Of a DNA stretch of 64,000 nt, positions 16,003 through 26,169 are shown piece after piece (within the stretch, counting starts at the first letter, position 1; the number at the start of each line of letters is the position of its first letter). The translations under genes were made by a program, and so were the position numbers. Source of the stretch: Sphingomonas glaciei. Lineage in GTDB: Bacteria > Pseudomonadota > Alphaproteobacteria > Sphingomonadales > Sphingomonadaceae. The notes under the pieces are model-generated. The model made no database searches. It was given only the letters and a program-made list of their open reading frames with translations, and had not been told where the DNA came from. The DNA lies in assembly GCF_023380025.1 (NCBI RefSeq), contig NZ_CP097253.1:2575001-2639000 (forward strand), in the 5' to 3' direction.

Positions 16003-18420
16003 ATGCGTCATTTGTTGCTGGTCAGTGCGTTGTCGCTGGCGATGAGCACCACCGCCCTTGCCCAGACTTCCACCTACCAGCAGCCCCCGGCACCGATCGC
16101 GCAGATCCTCGACAGCAATCCGACCCCGGTGCCGCTGATCGATCCGACCCGAAGCCGGATGGCGCTGCTCGAGCGGGCCAATCTGCCGTCAATCGGAGAA
16201 CTGGCCGAGCCCGACCTTAAGCTGGCGGGCTATCGCATCAATCCGCGCAACAACGGGCAGGCCAACAGCCGGGTCGCATGGCTGACGGGCCTGTCGCTGC
16301 AGGACGTCGCCGGCGGCGCGGCGCGGACGGTGCAATTGGCGCCGGGCACCCGCTTCCTTGCGCCGTCCTGGTCGCCCGACGGCCAGCGCCTTGCCTTCCT
16401 GGTCGACCGTCCGGCAGGGCTCGAATTGTGGATGGCCGACGCCGCGACCGGCAAGGCGCGCAAGCTGACCGCGCCGATCGTCAATGCCGCCGCCACCGGC
16501 GCTGCCTTCACCTGGCTGCCTGACAGCCGTTCGATCCTGGTTCGCGCGGTGCCCGCAGGTCGCGGCGCCGCGCCCGCCGCGCTCGCCAATCCGGCGCCGA
16601 TCGTCCAGGTCAACGAGGGCCGCACCGCGCCCGTGCGGACCTATCAGGACCTCCTCAAGAACAGCGGCGACGAGCGGCTGTTCGACCATTATTTCACCGC
16701 CCAGCCGACGTTGGTGTCGGTCGCCGACGGGGCCAGCCGCAAGGTGGGGAGCCCGGGGGTCTACCTCGGCGCCACGCCCTCGCCCGATGGCCGCTACCTG
16801 CTGCTGACCCGGGTCAAGAAGCCCTACAGCTACAACGTGCCCGCGGCGCTGTTCCCGACCGAGATCGTCATCACCGACCTCAATGGCCGGACGGTCAAGC
16901 AGCTCGCCAACCTGCCGCTGCGCGACGACGTGCCGCCGCAGTTCGACGCCGTGGCGCCGGGGCCGCGTTCGGCGCAGTGGCGCGCAGACCAGCCCGCCAC
17001 GGTCGCCTGGGTCGAGGCGCAGGATGGCGGCGACACGCGGCGCAAGGTCGAGGTCCGCGACCGCCTGCTCGAGCTCGCGGCGCCCTTCACCGGTGCGCCG
17101 CGCACCCTGGCCGACATGAAGGACCGCTACGCCGGCGTGGTGTGGGGCAAGGCCGACACCGCTTTTCTCCAGACGCAATGGTGGAACGACCGGCGCGAGA
17201 CCCGCATCCTCGTCAATCCCGCCGCCGGCACGTCGCGCGTGCTGCTCAGCCGCAATTTCCAGGATCGCTACAATGATCCGGGCGAGCCGGTCACCACGCT
17301 CAACGCCGCCGGGCGTCCGGTACTGCTATTCGCCGCGGACGGCCAGGCCATGTTCCTGTCCGGCCCCGGCGCCCGGCGCGAGGGCGAATTCCCGTTCCTC
17401 GACCGGGTGGGCCTGGCCGACGGCAAGGCGACCCGCCTGTGGCAAAGCGCCGCGCCTTATTATGAGGACGTGGTCGCGGTGCTCGACAATGAGGGCAAGC
17501 GCCTGGTCACCCGCCGCGAAAGCCGGACCGCGCCGCCCAACCTGTTCGTCCGCACGGTCGGCAGCGATCAGCCGCGTCAGCTGACCCAATTCCCCGATCC
17601 CGCGCCGCAGCTTGCCGGAGTCACCCAGCAGCTGATCACCTACAAGCGCAAGGACGGGGTCGACCTGTCGGGCACGCTCTACCTGCCGGCCGGTTACAAC
17701 AAAGAGCGCGACGGGCCGCTGCCGCTCGTGATGTGGGCCTATCCGACCGAATATACCGACCCCAAGGTTGCCGGACAGGTGGTCGACACCGACAATCGCT
17801 TCGTTCGCCCCGGCGGGATCAGCCACCTGTTCCTGCTGACCCAGGGCTATGCGGTGCTCGACGATCCAAAGATGCCGATCGTCGGCGCCGACGGCAAGGA
17901 AGCCAACGATACCTATATCGAGCAGCTGACCTCCTCGGCCGAAGCCGCGGTGGATGCGGTGGTCAAGCTTGGCGTCGCCTCACGCGACCGAATCGCGGTC
18001 GGCGGGCACAGCTATGGCGCCTTCATGACCGCCAACCTGCTTGCCCACAGCGACCTGTTCCGAACCGGCATCGCCCGGTCGGGCGCTTACAACCGCACGC
18101 TTACCCCGTTCGGTTTCCAGGCCGAGCAGCGCACCTATTGGGAAGCTGTCGACACTTACACCAAGATGAGCCCGTTCACCTACGCGCCCGAGATCAAGGA
18201 GCCGATCCTGCTGATCCACGGCGAGGCGGACGATAATAGCGGCACCTTCCCCGTTCAGAGCGAGCGCTTCTACGCCGCGCTGAAGGGCGCCGGGGCCAAC
18301 GTCCGCTATGTGGTCCTGCCCTATGAAGCCCACGGTTACCGCGCCCGCGAGAGTGTCGGTCACACCTTGTGGGAAATGACCGGCTGGCTGGACCGCTACC
18401 TCAAGCCCGCAAAGAAGTGA
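16003..18420 (+). CDS. exported S9 family prolyl oligopeptidase-like serine peptidase
   Basis: The 805-residue protein has a cleavable Sec signal (LLLVSALSLAMSTTALAQ). A long beta-propeller-like region, in which WSPDGQRLAFLVD and SPDGRYLLLTRV mark blades, is followed by an alpha/beta hydrolase domain. The catalytic triad is visible: nucleophile in GGHSYGAFMTAN, Asp in HGEADDNSGTFP and His in YEAHGYRARES. It belongs to the S9 group annotated as prolyl oligopeptidase or glutamyl peptidase in sphingomonads; the exact specificity cannot be read. ATG 16003 has GGGGAG 8 nt upstream. It ends at a 13-bp hairpin. Confidence 0.92.
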   Translation: MRHLLLVSALSLAMSTTALAQTSTYQQPPAPIAQILDSNPTPVPLIDPTRSRMALLERANLPSIGELAEPDLKLAGYRINPRNNGQANSRVAWLTGLSLQDVAGGAARTVQLAPGTRFLAPSWSPDGQRLAFLVDRPAGLELWMADAATGKARKLTAPIVNAAATGAAFTWLPDSRSILVRAVPAGRGAAPAALANPAPIVQVNEGRTAPVRTYQDLLKNSGDERLFDHYFTAQPTLVSVADGASRKVGSPGVYLGATPSPDGRYLLLTRVKKPYSYNVPAALFPTEIVITDLNGRTVKQLANLPLRDDVPPQFDAVAPGPRSAQWRADQPATVAWVEAQDGGDTRRKVEVRDRLLELAAPFTGAPRTLADMKDRYAGVVWGKADTAFLQTQWWNDRRETRILVNPAAGTSRVLLSRNFQDRYNDPGEPVTTLNAAGRPVLLFAADGQAMFLSGPGARREGEFPFLDRVGLADGKATRLWQSAAPYYEDVVAVLDNEGKRLVTRRESRTAPPNLFVRTVGSDQPRQLTQFPDPAPQLAGVTQQLITYKRKDGVDLSGTLYLPAGYNKERDGPLPLVMWAYPTEYTDPKVAGQVVDTDNRFVRPGGISHLFLLTQGYAVLDDPKMPIVGADGKEANDTYIEQLTSSAEAAVDAVVKLGVASRDRIAVGGHSYGAFMTANLLAHSDLFRTGIARSGAYNRTLTPFGFQAEQRTYWEAVDTYTKMSPFTYAPEIKEPILLIHGEADDNSGTFPVQSERFYAALKGAGANVRYVVLPYEAHGYRARESVGHTLWEMTGWLDRYLKPAKK

Positions 18421-18428
18421 GATTCGAG

Positions 18429-18457
18429 CCTCCTCGTCGGCAGCGCCGGCGGGGAGG
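18429..18457. terminator. hairpin terminator between S9 peptidase and response regulator
   Basis: A 13-bp stem with two G-U pairs and a 3-nt AGC loop lies between the convergent stop codons. There is no strong U tract. Confidence 0.6.
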
Positions 18458-18471
18458 GGCCGTTCGGCGGT

Positions 18472-18825
18472 TCAGTCGAATTGCCGCAGGACCGCGCGGG
18501 GATTGAACGGCTTGGGCAGGAAGTGCGCGCCTTCAGGCAGCGCTTCGCGGTCCGGTGAGGTCACGCCGGATGCCACCACCACGATGGTCGGCGGGTGCCG
18601 TTCCTTGACCATGTGGGCCAGCCGCAGGCCGTCGATCGCTCCCGGCGTGTGGATGTCGGTCAGCACCGCGCCAAACGCGGGCTGCTCCTCGATGATCCGA
18701 AGCGCCTCGTCGGCAGTGCCGGCGGCGAACACCTGGAATCCGCGATCCTCGAAGAAATCGCACAGATCATGCCGAACGAAGGGCTCGTCCTCGACAACCA
18801 GGATGCGCTTGGGCTGGGCTCCCAC
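18472..18825 (-). CDS. single-domain response regulator (CheY-like)
   Basis: This is a 117-residue stand-alone receiver domain. ILVVEDEPFVRHDL supplies the acidic pocket, AVLTDIHTPG contains the phospho-acceptor Asp, and HFLPKPFNP contains the conserved Lys. There is no output domain. The GTG at 18825 was preferred over an ATG 90 bp upstream, which would lie within the kinase gene: it sits 4 bp after the kinase stop and has AGGAG upstream. It is co-transcribed with the HWE kinase at 18830-20680, its probable partner. Confidence 0.88.
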   Translation of the reverse strand: MGAQPKRILVVEDEPFVRHDLCDFFEDRGFQVFAAGTADEALRIIEEQPAFGAVLTDIHTPGAIDGLRLAHMVKERHPPTIVVVASGVTSPDREALPEGAHFLPKPFNPRAVLRQFD

Positions 18826-18829
18826 CGCC

Positions 18830-20680
18830 TCAGCTCCTGCCGTCGTCGGCAAGCGTCGGCATGACGCCGTCGATGCTGAACTCGACCCCCGCCGGGTCGA
18901 AGCGCAACGACGCATGGCCGGCGAAATAGGATTGCAGGCTGCGCTCGATCATGCGGGATCCAAAGCCTCTCTTCTGAGGGGCTGAAACCGGGGGACCGCC
19001 GGTTTCTTTCCATTTGAAACGAAACCGTTTCGAACCCGGCTGACCGCCGCTTTCGTCCCAGTGGATCGCGACCCGGCCGTCCGGATTGCTCAGCGCGCCA
19101 TATTTGCAGGCGTTGGTCGCCAGCTCGTGCAGCGCCAGCGTCAGTGCCAGCGCGGCCGGACCCGGCACCGTCACGTCCCCGCCCTCGATATCGATCCGCT
19201 CGGCAAATCCTTGTGTCGCGCTGAGGCCCGAGGCGACGATGTCCTTCAGCGACGCCTCGTTCCACGAGGTCGCGGTCAGCACGTCGGTGGCCTTGCCGAA
19301 CGCGGTCAGCCGGGCGGCGAAGGCCTCGGCTACTTCCTCGACACTCTGCGCGCGGCGGAAGGTCTGGCTGGCGATTGCCTGGACCATCGTCAGCACGTTC
19401 TTCAGCCGGTGGCCGAGCTCGGCGTTGAGCAGCCGTTGCTGCTCCTGCGCGGCGACCAGTTCGGTGGTGTCGCGCGATACCGACAGGATCCGCGCCGGCT
19501 TGCCGTCGGGTCCGAAGATCGGCGCTACCGACACATCCCACCATTTGGGCGTACCCTTGGCCGTGTTGGCCGCGCCGATGAATTTCGCGCTCTTGCCGCT
19601 GCGGGCCGCGGCGATCGCGTCCCTGGCGCGCTGATTGCCTTCGGCCTCCCAAAAGTCGGGCCACGGGCAGTCGGCGATGGCGGCGAAGTCGTCGACCTCC
19701 ATCACCTTCTGCCCGCCCTCGCTCATGAAGGTCAGCCGGCCGTCGAGGTCGAGCACCTTGATGCAGTCGGTAGAGCCGCGCAGCACCTCGCTGAGGAAGG
19801 CCTCGCGCTCGGCAAGGTCGATCACTGCGCGGTGGATGGTTGTGGAATCATAGCCGCCGACGAAGATACCGATCACCGCGCCGGCCTCGTTGCGGATCGG
19901 TTCGAACAGCAATTCGATGAAGCTGATCTCGGTATTCTGCGACAGCTGGATCGCCACCCGCTGATCGACGTAGCGCTCGCCGCTGGCGTAGACCCGGTCG
20001 AGGATGTCGAAAAAGCCTTGGTCGGCAAACTCGGGGAAGACCTCTCGGACCGGGCGGCCGACGTAATCCCGCTCGCCGCCGATCAGCCGGTAGGCGTCGT
20101 TGACGTAGGAGAAGACGTGCTCGGGCCCGGTCAGCACCGCGGCAAAGCCGGGCATCTGGTCGAGCATCGCGCGCTGCCGGGCCTCCTCGGCGCTGCGTAT
20201 CTGCTCGTCGAGGACCTCCTTGGTGGTCTCGTTAACCACTGCCAGCACACCGTCGACCTGCCCCTTATCGTCGAGCAGCGGAGAGTAAGCGAGGTTGAAG
20301 AAGATCGTGTCATGCCGACCGTGGCGGTGCAGTACGAATTCGATGTTGCGGAAGGTCTCGGCCCGCCCGGCCCGGACCTTGCGCAGGATGTCGAGATTCC
20401 AGTCGGCGGCTTCCGGCCAGGCTTCCGCCACCGGCAGCGCAATCTTGTTCACGCCCTGGGTCAGCACGCCATAGCCGTCGTTGTAGATCATCAGCCCCTG
20501 TTCGCCCCACAGGACGACCATCGGCACCGGCGTGCGCAGCATCATGCCGACCACGCCCTTCAGCGACTCGGGCCATTGCGACGGCGGCACGAAGCCCACG
20601 GCAGCCCAGTCCGCGGCGGCGATCTGCCCCGCGGTTTCGGACGGCCACGCCAGGAAAGCCGGCAGGTTCTCGGCGCTCAT
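18830..20680 (-). CDS. PAS-domain HWE-family sensor histidine kinase
   Basis: This 616-residue kinase has no transmembrane segment and so is cytoplasmic. PAS-like repeats occupy roughly residues 50-420 (VLTGPEHVFSYVNDAYRLIG and DCIKVLDLDGRLTFMSEG are PAS starts). The HWE dimerisation box reads AELGHRLKNVLTMVQAIA with the phospho-His before RLKN. The ATPase N-box is ALHELATNACKYGAL, the diagnostic W-x-E is in FKWKETGG, and GFGSRMIERSLQ is the G-box. The ATG at 20680 gives the natural N-terminus; the frame stays open upstream only antisense to thyA. HWE kinases with single-domain regulators often feed the PhyR stress response, which makes that a plausible role here. Confidence 0.9.
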   Translation of the reverse strand: MSAENLPAFLAWPSETAGQIAAADWAAVGFVPPSQWPESLKGVVGMMLRTPVPMVVLWGEQGLMIYNDGYGVLTQGVNKIALPVAEAWPEAADWNLDILRKVRAGRAETFRNIEFVLHRHGRHDTIFFNLAYSPLLDDKGQVDGVLAVVNETTKEVLDEQIRSAEEARQRAMLDQMPGFAAVLTGPEHVFSYVNDAYRLIGGERDYVGRPVREVFPEFADQGFFDILDRVYASGERYVDQRVAIQLSQNTEISFIELLFEPIRNEAGAVIGIFVGGYDSTTIHRAVIDLAEREAFLSEVLRGSTDCIKVLDLDGRLTFMSEGGQKVMEVDDFAAIADCPWPDFWEAEGNQRARDAIAAARSGKSAKFIGAANTAKGTPKWWDVSVAPIFGPDGKPARILSVSRDTTELVAAQEQQRLLNAELGHRLKNVLTMVQAIASQTFRRAQSVEEVAEAFAARLTAFGKATDVLTATSWNEASLKDIVASGLSATQGFAERIDIEGGDVTVPGPAALALTLALHELATNACKYGALSNPDGRVAIHWDESGGQPGSKRFRFKWKETGGPPVSAPQKRGFGSRMIERSLQSYFAGHASLRFDPAGVEFSIDGVMPTLADDGRS

Positions 20681-20766
20681 CGTCTCTTCGGCCTGAATTG
20701 GTTCGCTACCGAAATGCCTAGCGTTGTCAGTGTCTTGTGGCAATCGCAACGCCCCGCCCTGCCGGG

Positions 20767-21561
20767 TCACACCGCCACCGGCGCCGCAATGTGCGGGTGC
20801 GGATCGTAGCCGACCACCTCGAAATCGTCGAGCTCGTAGCCGAACAGGTCCTGCCCGCGATCCTTGATCCTCAACTGGGGCAGCGGCCGCACGTCGCGCG
20901 ACAGCTGCAGCCGGGCCTGGTCGAGGTGGTTGGAGTAGAGATGCACGTCGCCGCCGGTCCACACGAACACCCCCGGCACCAGCCCGCATTCCCGTGCCAG
21001 CATGTGGGTCAGCAGCGCGTAGGAGGCGATGTTGAACGGCACGCCGAGGAACAGGTCGGCGCTGCGCTGATAGAGTTGCAGGTTGAGCCGGCCGGCCGCG
21101 ACCTGGGTCTGGAACAGACAATGGCACGGCGCCAATGCCATCCGCCCGATCTCGCCCGGGTTCCAGGCGGTGACGATCTGCCGCCGGCTCGCCGGGTCCT
21201 TGGCGATGAGGTCGATCAGTTCGCGGACCTGATCGATGTGGCGCCCGTCCGCCACCTCCCAGTCGCGCCATTGCTTGCCATAGATCGGGCCGAGGTCGCC
21301 CCCCTCGTCGGCCCATTCGTCCCAGATGCTGACCTTGCGCTCCTGCAGCCAGCGCACGTTGGTGTCGCCGCGCAGGAACCACAGCAATTCGACGATGATC
21401 GAGCGGAGATGAAGCTTCTTGGTGGTGACCAAAGGAAAGCCGTCGGCGAGGTCGAAGCGCATCTGCGCGCCGAACAGCGACAGGGTGCCGGTGCCGGTGC
21501 GGTCGGCCTGCGGCACGCCCTCTTCGAGCACCTGCGCCATGAGATCGTGATAAGCCTGCAT
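20767..21561 (-). CDS. thyA: thymidylate synthase
   Basis: This 264-residue enzyme makes dTMP from dUMP with methylene-tetrahydrofolate. The [17 protein letters not shown] start region, the catalytic Cys in [31 protein letters not shown] and [13 protein letters not shown] are all present. The start at 21561 gives exactly the E. coli length; an ATG 24 nt upstream would add eight residues. It is upstream of and in the same orientation as the HWE kinase, with an 86-bp gap. Confidence 0.97.
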   Translation of the reverse strand: MQAYHDLMAQVLEEGVPQADRTGTGTLSLFGAQMRFDLADGFPLVTTKKLHLRSIIVELLWFLRGDTNVRWLQERKVSIWDEWADEGGDLGPIYGKQWRDWEVADGRHIDQVRELIDLIAKDPASRRQIVTAWNPGEIGRMALAPCHCLFQTQVAAGRLNLQLYQRSADLFLGVPFNIASYALLTHMLARECGLVPGVFVWTGGDVHLYSNHLDQARLQLSRDVRPLPQLRIKDRGQDLFGYELDDFEVVGYDPHPHIAAPVAV

Positions 21562-21710
21562 GGCCGAACGGTAGCGCGGTCGCACGCGCCTGCGTAGTCC
21601 CTTTGGGGCCGGACGAATGCTGTCCGAACCGGATCAAGCTTCCGCCGCACTCCTCCAAAGCGGACCCGCTTGCGCTGGCGAGGGGTGGCTGCGGGCCATA
21701 GCGTCGCCCC

Positions 21711-22106
21711 ATGCTTCAGCGTGCCGAAACTCCTGTTGCACTCAATGGCGTGGAGGCGAGCCGGTCTTTCTTCGCTCCCTGCTTCGCCCAGTCGACTACC
21801 GAGAGCCTGTGGGTCGCTCACCTCGACGACGAGGCGCGGTGCATCCACCTTGCGAGCTACGATGGCGACGCCGACGCGGTCGACATTCCCGTGCGCTTGA
21901 TCATCGGGGATGCCATCCGCCTCGACAGCGCGGGAATCGTCCTTGCCCACAACCATCTCAGCGGGCAGGCGACGCCGTCGCGCTCCGACAAGGTCGCCAC
22001 CCGCGCCCTCGCCATCGCGGCCGAGGCGATCGACCTGACCCTGCTCGACCATCTGGTGTTCGCCGGCGACGACTGCGCCAGCTTCCGGCGGCTGGGCCTG
22101 CTCTAG
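21711..22106 (+). CDS. short RadC-like JAB/MPN domain protein
   Basis: The 131-residue protein carries the RadC JAB core: LAHNHLSGQATPSRSD (H-x-H-x(7)-S-x(2)-D zinc ligands), then ATRALAIAAEAIDLTLLDHL. Canonical RadC has HNHPSG; here the Pro is Leu. The N-terminal helix-hairpin-helix region of full RadC (about 220 residues) is missing. JAB-domain RadC proteins are predicted metallo-isopeptidases of unknown function. The gene is divergent from thyA. No SD is obvious before ATG 21711. Confidence 0.78.
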   Translation: MLQRAETPVALNGVEASRSFFAPCFAQSTTESLWVAHLDDEARCIHLASYDGDADAVDIPVRLIIGDAIRLDSAGIVLAHNHLSGQATPSRSDKVATRALAIAAEAIDLTLLDHLVFAGDDCASFRRLGLL

Positions 22107-22202
22107 GCCGTAGCCGCTCGGGACGCAGCGACTTCCGAGTTCGTCTCCCCGGTTGACCGGGCGGTGGCCCGCCGGTCATGGACCGGGCAAAGGAGCCCGC
22201 GC

Positions 22203-22751
22203 ATGACCCCGCCCACGATTGAGACCGAACGCCTGATCCTGCGCGGGATCGAGCAGGGGGACCTCGACGGCTGGGCCGAACTGATGGGCGATCGCGACAG
22301 CGCGCGATTCATCGGTGGGACGACGAATCGCGCCGGCGCCTGGCGCAGCATGGCGGCCTTCGCCGGCTCGTGGTCGCTCAAGGGCTTCGGCATGTTCTCG
22401 GTGGTCGAAAGGGCGAGCGGCAGGTGGATCGGCCGGCTCGGCCCATGGCAGCCTGAGGGTTGGCCCGGCACCGAAGTCGGCTGGAGCCTCATCAAGTCGG
22501 CCTGGGGGCGGGGCTATGCCGCCGAGGGGGCGACCGCCGCCATCGACTGGGCCTTCGCTGCGCTCGGCTGGAGCGAGGTCATCCACGTCATCGACGTAGA
22601 CAATACCCCGTCGATCGCCCTCGCCCGGCGGCTCGGTTCGACCGATCAGGGCCCGTGCGAGCTTCCCGCGCCGCTCGACAAATATAACGTCCACGCCTGG
22701 GGCCAGTCGTGCGAGCAATGGATCGCCCGCCGCGCCGCCACGGCCGCATGA
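22203..22751 (+). CDS. GNAT family N-acetyltransferase
   Basis: The 182-residue RimJ/RimL-type acetyltransferase starts with TIETERLILRGIEQGDLDGW, the characteristic opening. It contains VGWSLIKSAWGRGYAAEGAT (motif A, acetyl-CoA binding) and VIHVIDVDNTPSIALARRLG. The target is unknown. ATG 22203 follows AAAGGAG by 7 nt. The stop overlaps the start of the next small gene (ATGA). Confidence 0.9.
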   Translation: MTPPTIETERLILRGIEQGDLDGWAELMGDRDSARFIGGTTNRAGAWRSMAAFAGSWSLKGFGMFSVVERASGRWIGRLGPWQPEGWPGTEVGWSLIKSAWGRGYAAEGATAAIDWAFAALGWSEVIHVIDVDNTPSIALARRLGSTDQGPCELPAPLDKYNVHAWGQSCEQWIARRAATAA

Positions 22752-22981
22752 AGCGGACCCGGCTGAGCATCTGCCGGGCCAAGCGCACATATCGATCCGA
22801 AGCCGACGCCAGCGCCGCTGCCGCGCTGGCCGACGGACTCGACCTGCGTCCTTATCGCTGCGACCGCTGCCGCGCCTTTCACCTCACTAGCCGCCGCAAG
22901 GGCAAGCGCGTCCCCAGGCCGCTTGGCCAGATTGCTGCAGGCGGCGATCGGGGCGGCTCAGGATCGCCAAGACGGAGGTAG
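22748..22981 (+). CDS. small basic zinc-ribbon-like protein
   Basis: The 77-residue protein starts at the ATG overlapping the acetyltransferase stop. It contains LRPYRCDRCRAFHLTSRRKG, a C-x2-C-x3-H pattern of the YxCxxCxxxHLTS type seen in small uncharacterised bacterial and phage proteins, and another Cys at position 9. The C-terminus is Gly/Arg/Ser-rich. A single zinc site is plausible. It is followed by a strong hairpin. Confidence 0.65.
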   Translation: MKRTRLSICRAKRTYRSEADASAAAALADGLDLRPYRCDRCRAFHLTSRRKGKRVPRPLGQIAAGGDRGGSGSPRRR

Positions 22982-22992
22982 GCATCGGTAGA

Positions 22993-23015
22993 TGCGCTTC
23001 CTGCAGAAGGAAGCG
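22993..23015. terminator. hairpin between convergent small gene and parE
   Basis: A perfect 9-bp stem (GCGCTTCCT, loop GCAGA, AGGAAGCGC) lies between the convergent stop codons and probably ends transcription from both sides. Confidence 0.65.
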
Positions 23016-23041
23016 CGCCCCAGCCGTCGAATGAGCGTTGC

Positions 23042-25105
<2,064 letters not shown>

Positions 25106-25156
25106 TCAGCCGTTCGCTTCGGCGACGATCCCCGCGCCGACAGCCCGCCCTGTGCC

Positions 25157-25417
25157 TCACTCCCCGCCGGAAGCGGCGATCAGGTCCATGAGATTACGCG
25201 CGGCGTCGCGGTCGGCCGGATCGGGGAAGGCCACGTCGAGGTCGGGCGCGCTGCCCAGGGTGTAGAGCAGCGACCACAGCGCGAAACGCTGGTCGCGGTC
25301 GGTGGCGAGGCCGAGGTCGACCTGCAGACGCTCGATCCCGGCTTCCAGCGCGGCCGGGGTGATGGTGCCGAGGTCGCTGGTCCCGAAAGTCCGCTGCAGC
25401 AGGTCGTCGATGTTCAT
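25157..25417 (-). CDS. conserved small hypothetical protein
   Basis: I do not recognise this 86-residue gene. The protein is acidic, with no Cys, no signal and no membrane segment; it looks helical, with an amphipathic segment around LEAGIERLQVDLGLATDRDQ. It lies between parE and the DsbA-like gene on the same strand. Coding composition and a GGCAAAGGC-type region upstream of the ATG support a real gene. No function is proposed. Confidence 0.6.
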   Translation of the reverse strand: MNIDDLLQRTFGTSDLGTITPAALEAGIERLQVDLGLATDRDQRFALWSLLYTLGSAPDLDVAFPDPADRDAARNLMDLIAASGGE

Positions 25418-25445
25418 GGCAAAGGCTCGAAGCGAGGCACCGGCC

Positions 25446-26165
25446 TCACCCCTTGGCCCGGGCGTCGGCGATCGCCTTCTTCAGCGCATCGTAACCGACC
25501 GCGCCGTTCATCACCTTGTTGCCGACGATGAACAGCGGCGTGCCGGTCGCGCCCAGTTGCTGGGCCAGCTGGAAGTTCTTGCGCAGCTCTGCGTCCAGCT
25601 CGGGCGAGTTGGGAACGGCGGCCGGAACCCCGGCGTCGGTCGCGGCCTTGATCAGCGTCGCCTCACTCGGCCGGCCGGCGGCGTAGAGGGCGTCGTGGAA
25701 CGCCATGAACTTGCCCGACTTGCTTGCACCCAGCGCCATTCGCGCCGCCGCCTCGCTGTCGGGCCCGAGGATCGGAAATTCGCGATAGACGACCCGCAGC
25801 TTGGGATCCTCCTTCACCAGCCGCGCGATCACCGGAAGCGATGCCTTGCAGTAGCCGCAGGCATAATCGTAGAATTCGACAAGGGTGACGTCCGCGGTCT
25901 TGGCGTCGGCGCCCTGCCAGCTGCTTCCGAACGGGGTCTCCAGCGCGGCGCGATTGGCGGTCAGCACCGGGGCATATTGGCTGTCGCGCAGGGCGTCGGC
26001 GGTCTCGACCAAGACCGTCGGATTGGCGACCAGGCTGTCGCGAATCAGGCGGTCGGCCCAGCCGGCCTGAAGCGCCGCAAATCCCAGTGCCACCGCGGCG
26101 ACGGCGCCGCCCGCCCCACCGGCCAGCAGCGCGCCCCAGCCGCTCATACCCTTGCCTTCGCTCAC
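25446..26165 (-). CDS. DsbA family thiol-disulfide oxidoreductase, membrane-anchored
   Basis: The 239-residue protein has an N-terminal hydrophobic segment (about residues 12-32), then a thioredoxin-fold domain with the active site CGYC in YDYACGYCKASLP. A cis-Pro loop, GATGTPLFIVGN, lies near the C-terminus, so the DsbA/ScsC-like fold is complete. It would oxidise or shuffle disulfides in the periplasm. It is immediately downstream of the M48 protease, with 4 bp between the genes. Confidence 0.92.
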   Translation of the reverse strand: MSEGKGMSGWGALLAGGAGGAVAAVALGFAALQAGWADRLIRDSLVANPTVLVETADALRDSQYAPVLTANRAALETPFGSSWQGADAKTADVTLVEFYDYACGYCKASLPVIARLVKEDPKLRVVYREFPILGPDSEAAARMALGASKSGKFMAFHDALYAAGRPSEATLIKAATDAGVPAAVPNSPELDAELRKNFQLAQQLGATGTPLFIVGNKVMNGAVGYDALKKAIADARAKG

Positions 26166-26169
26166 GTGC

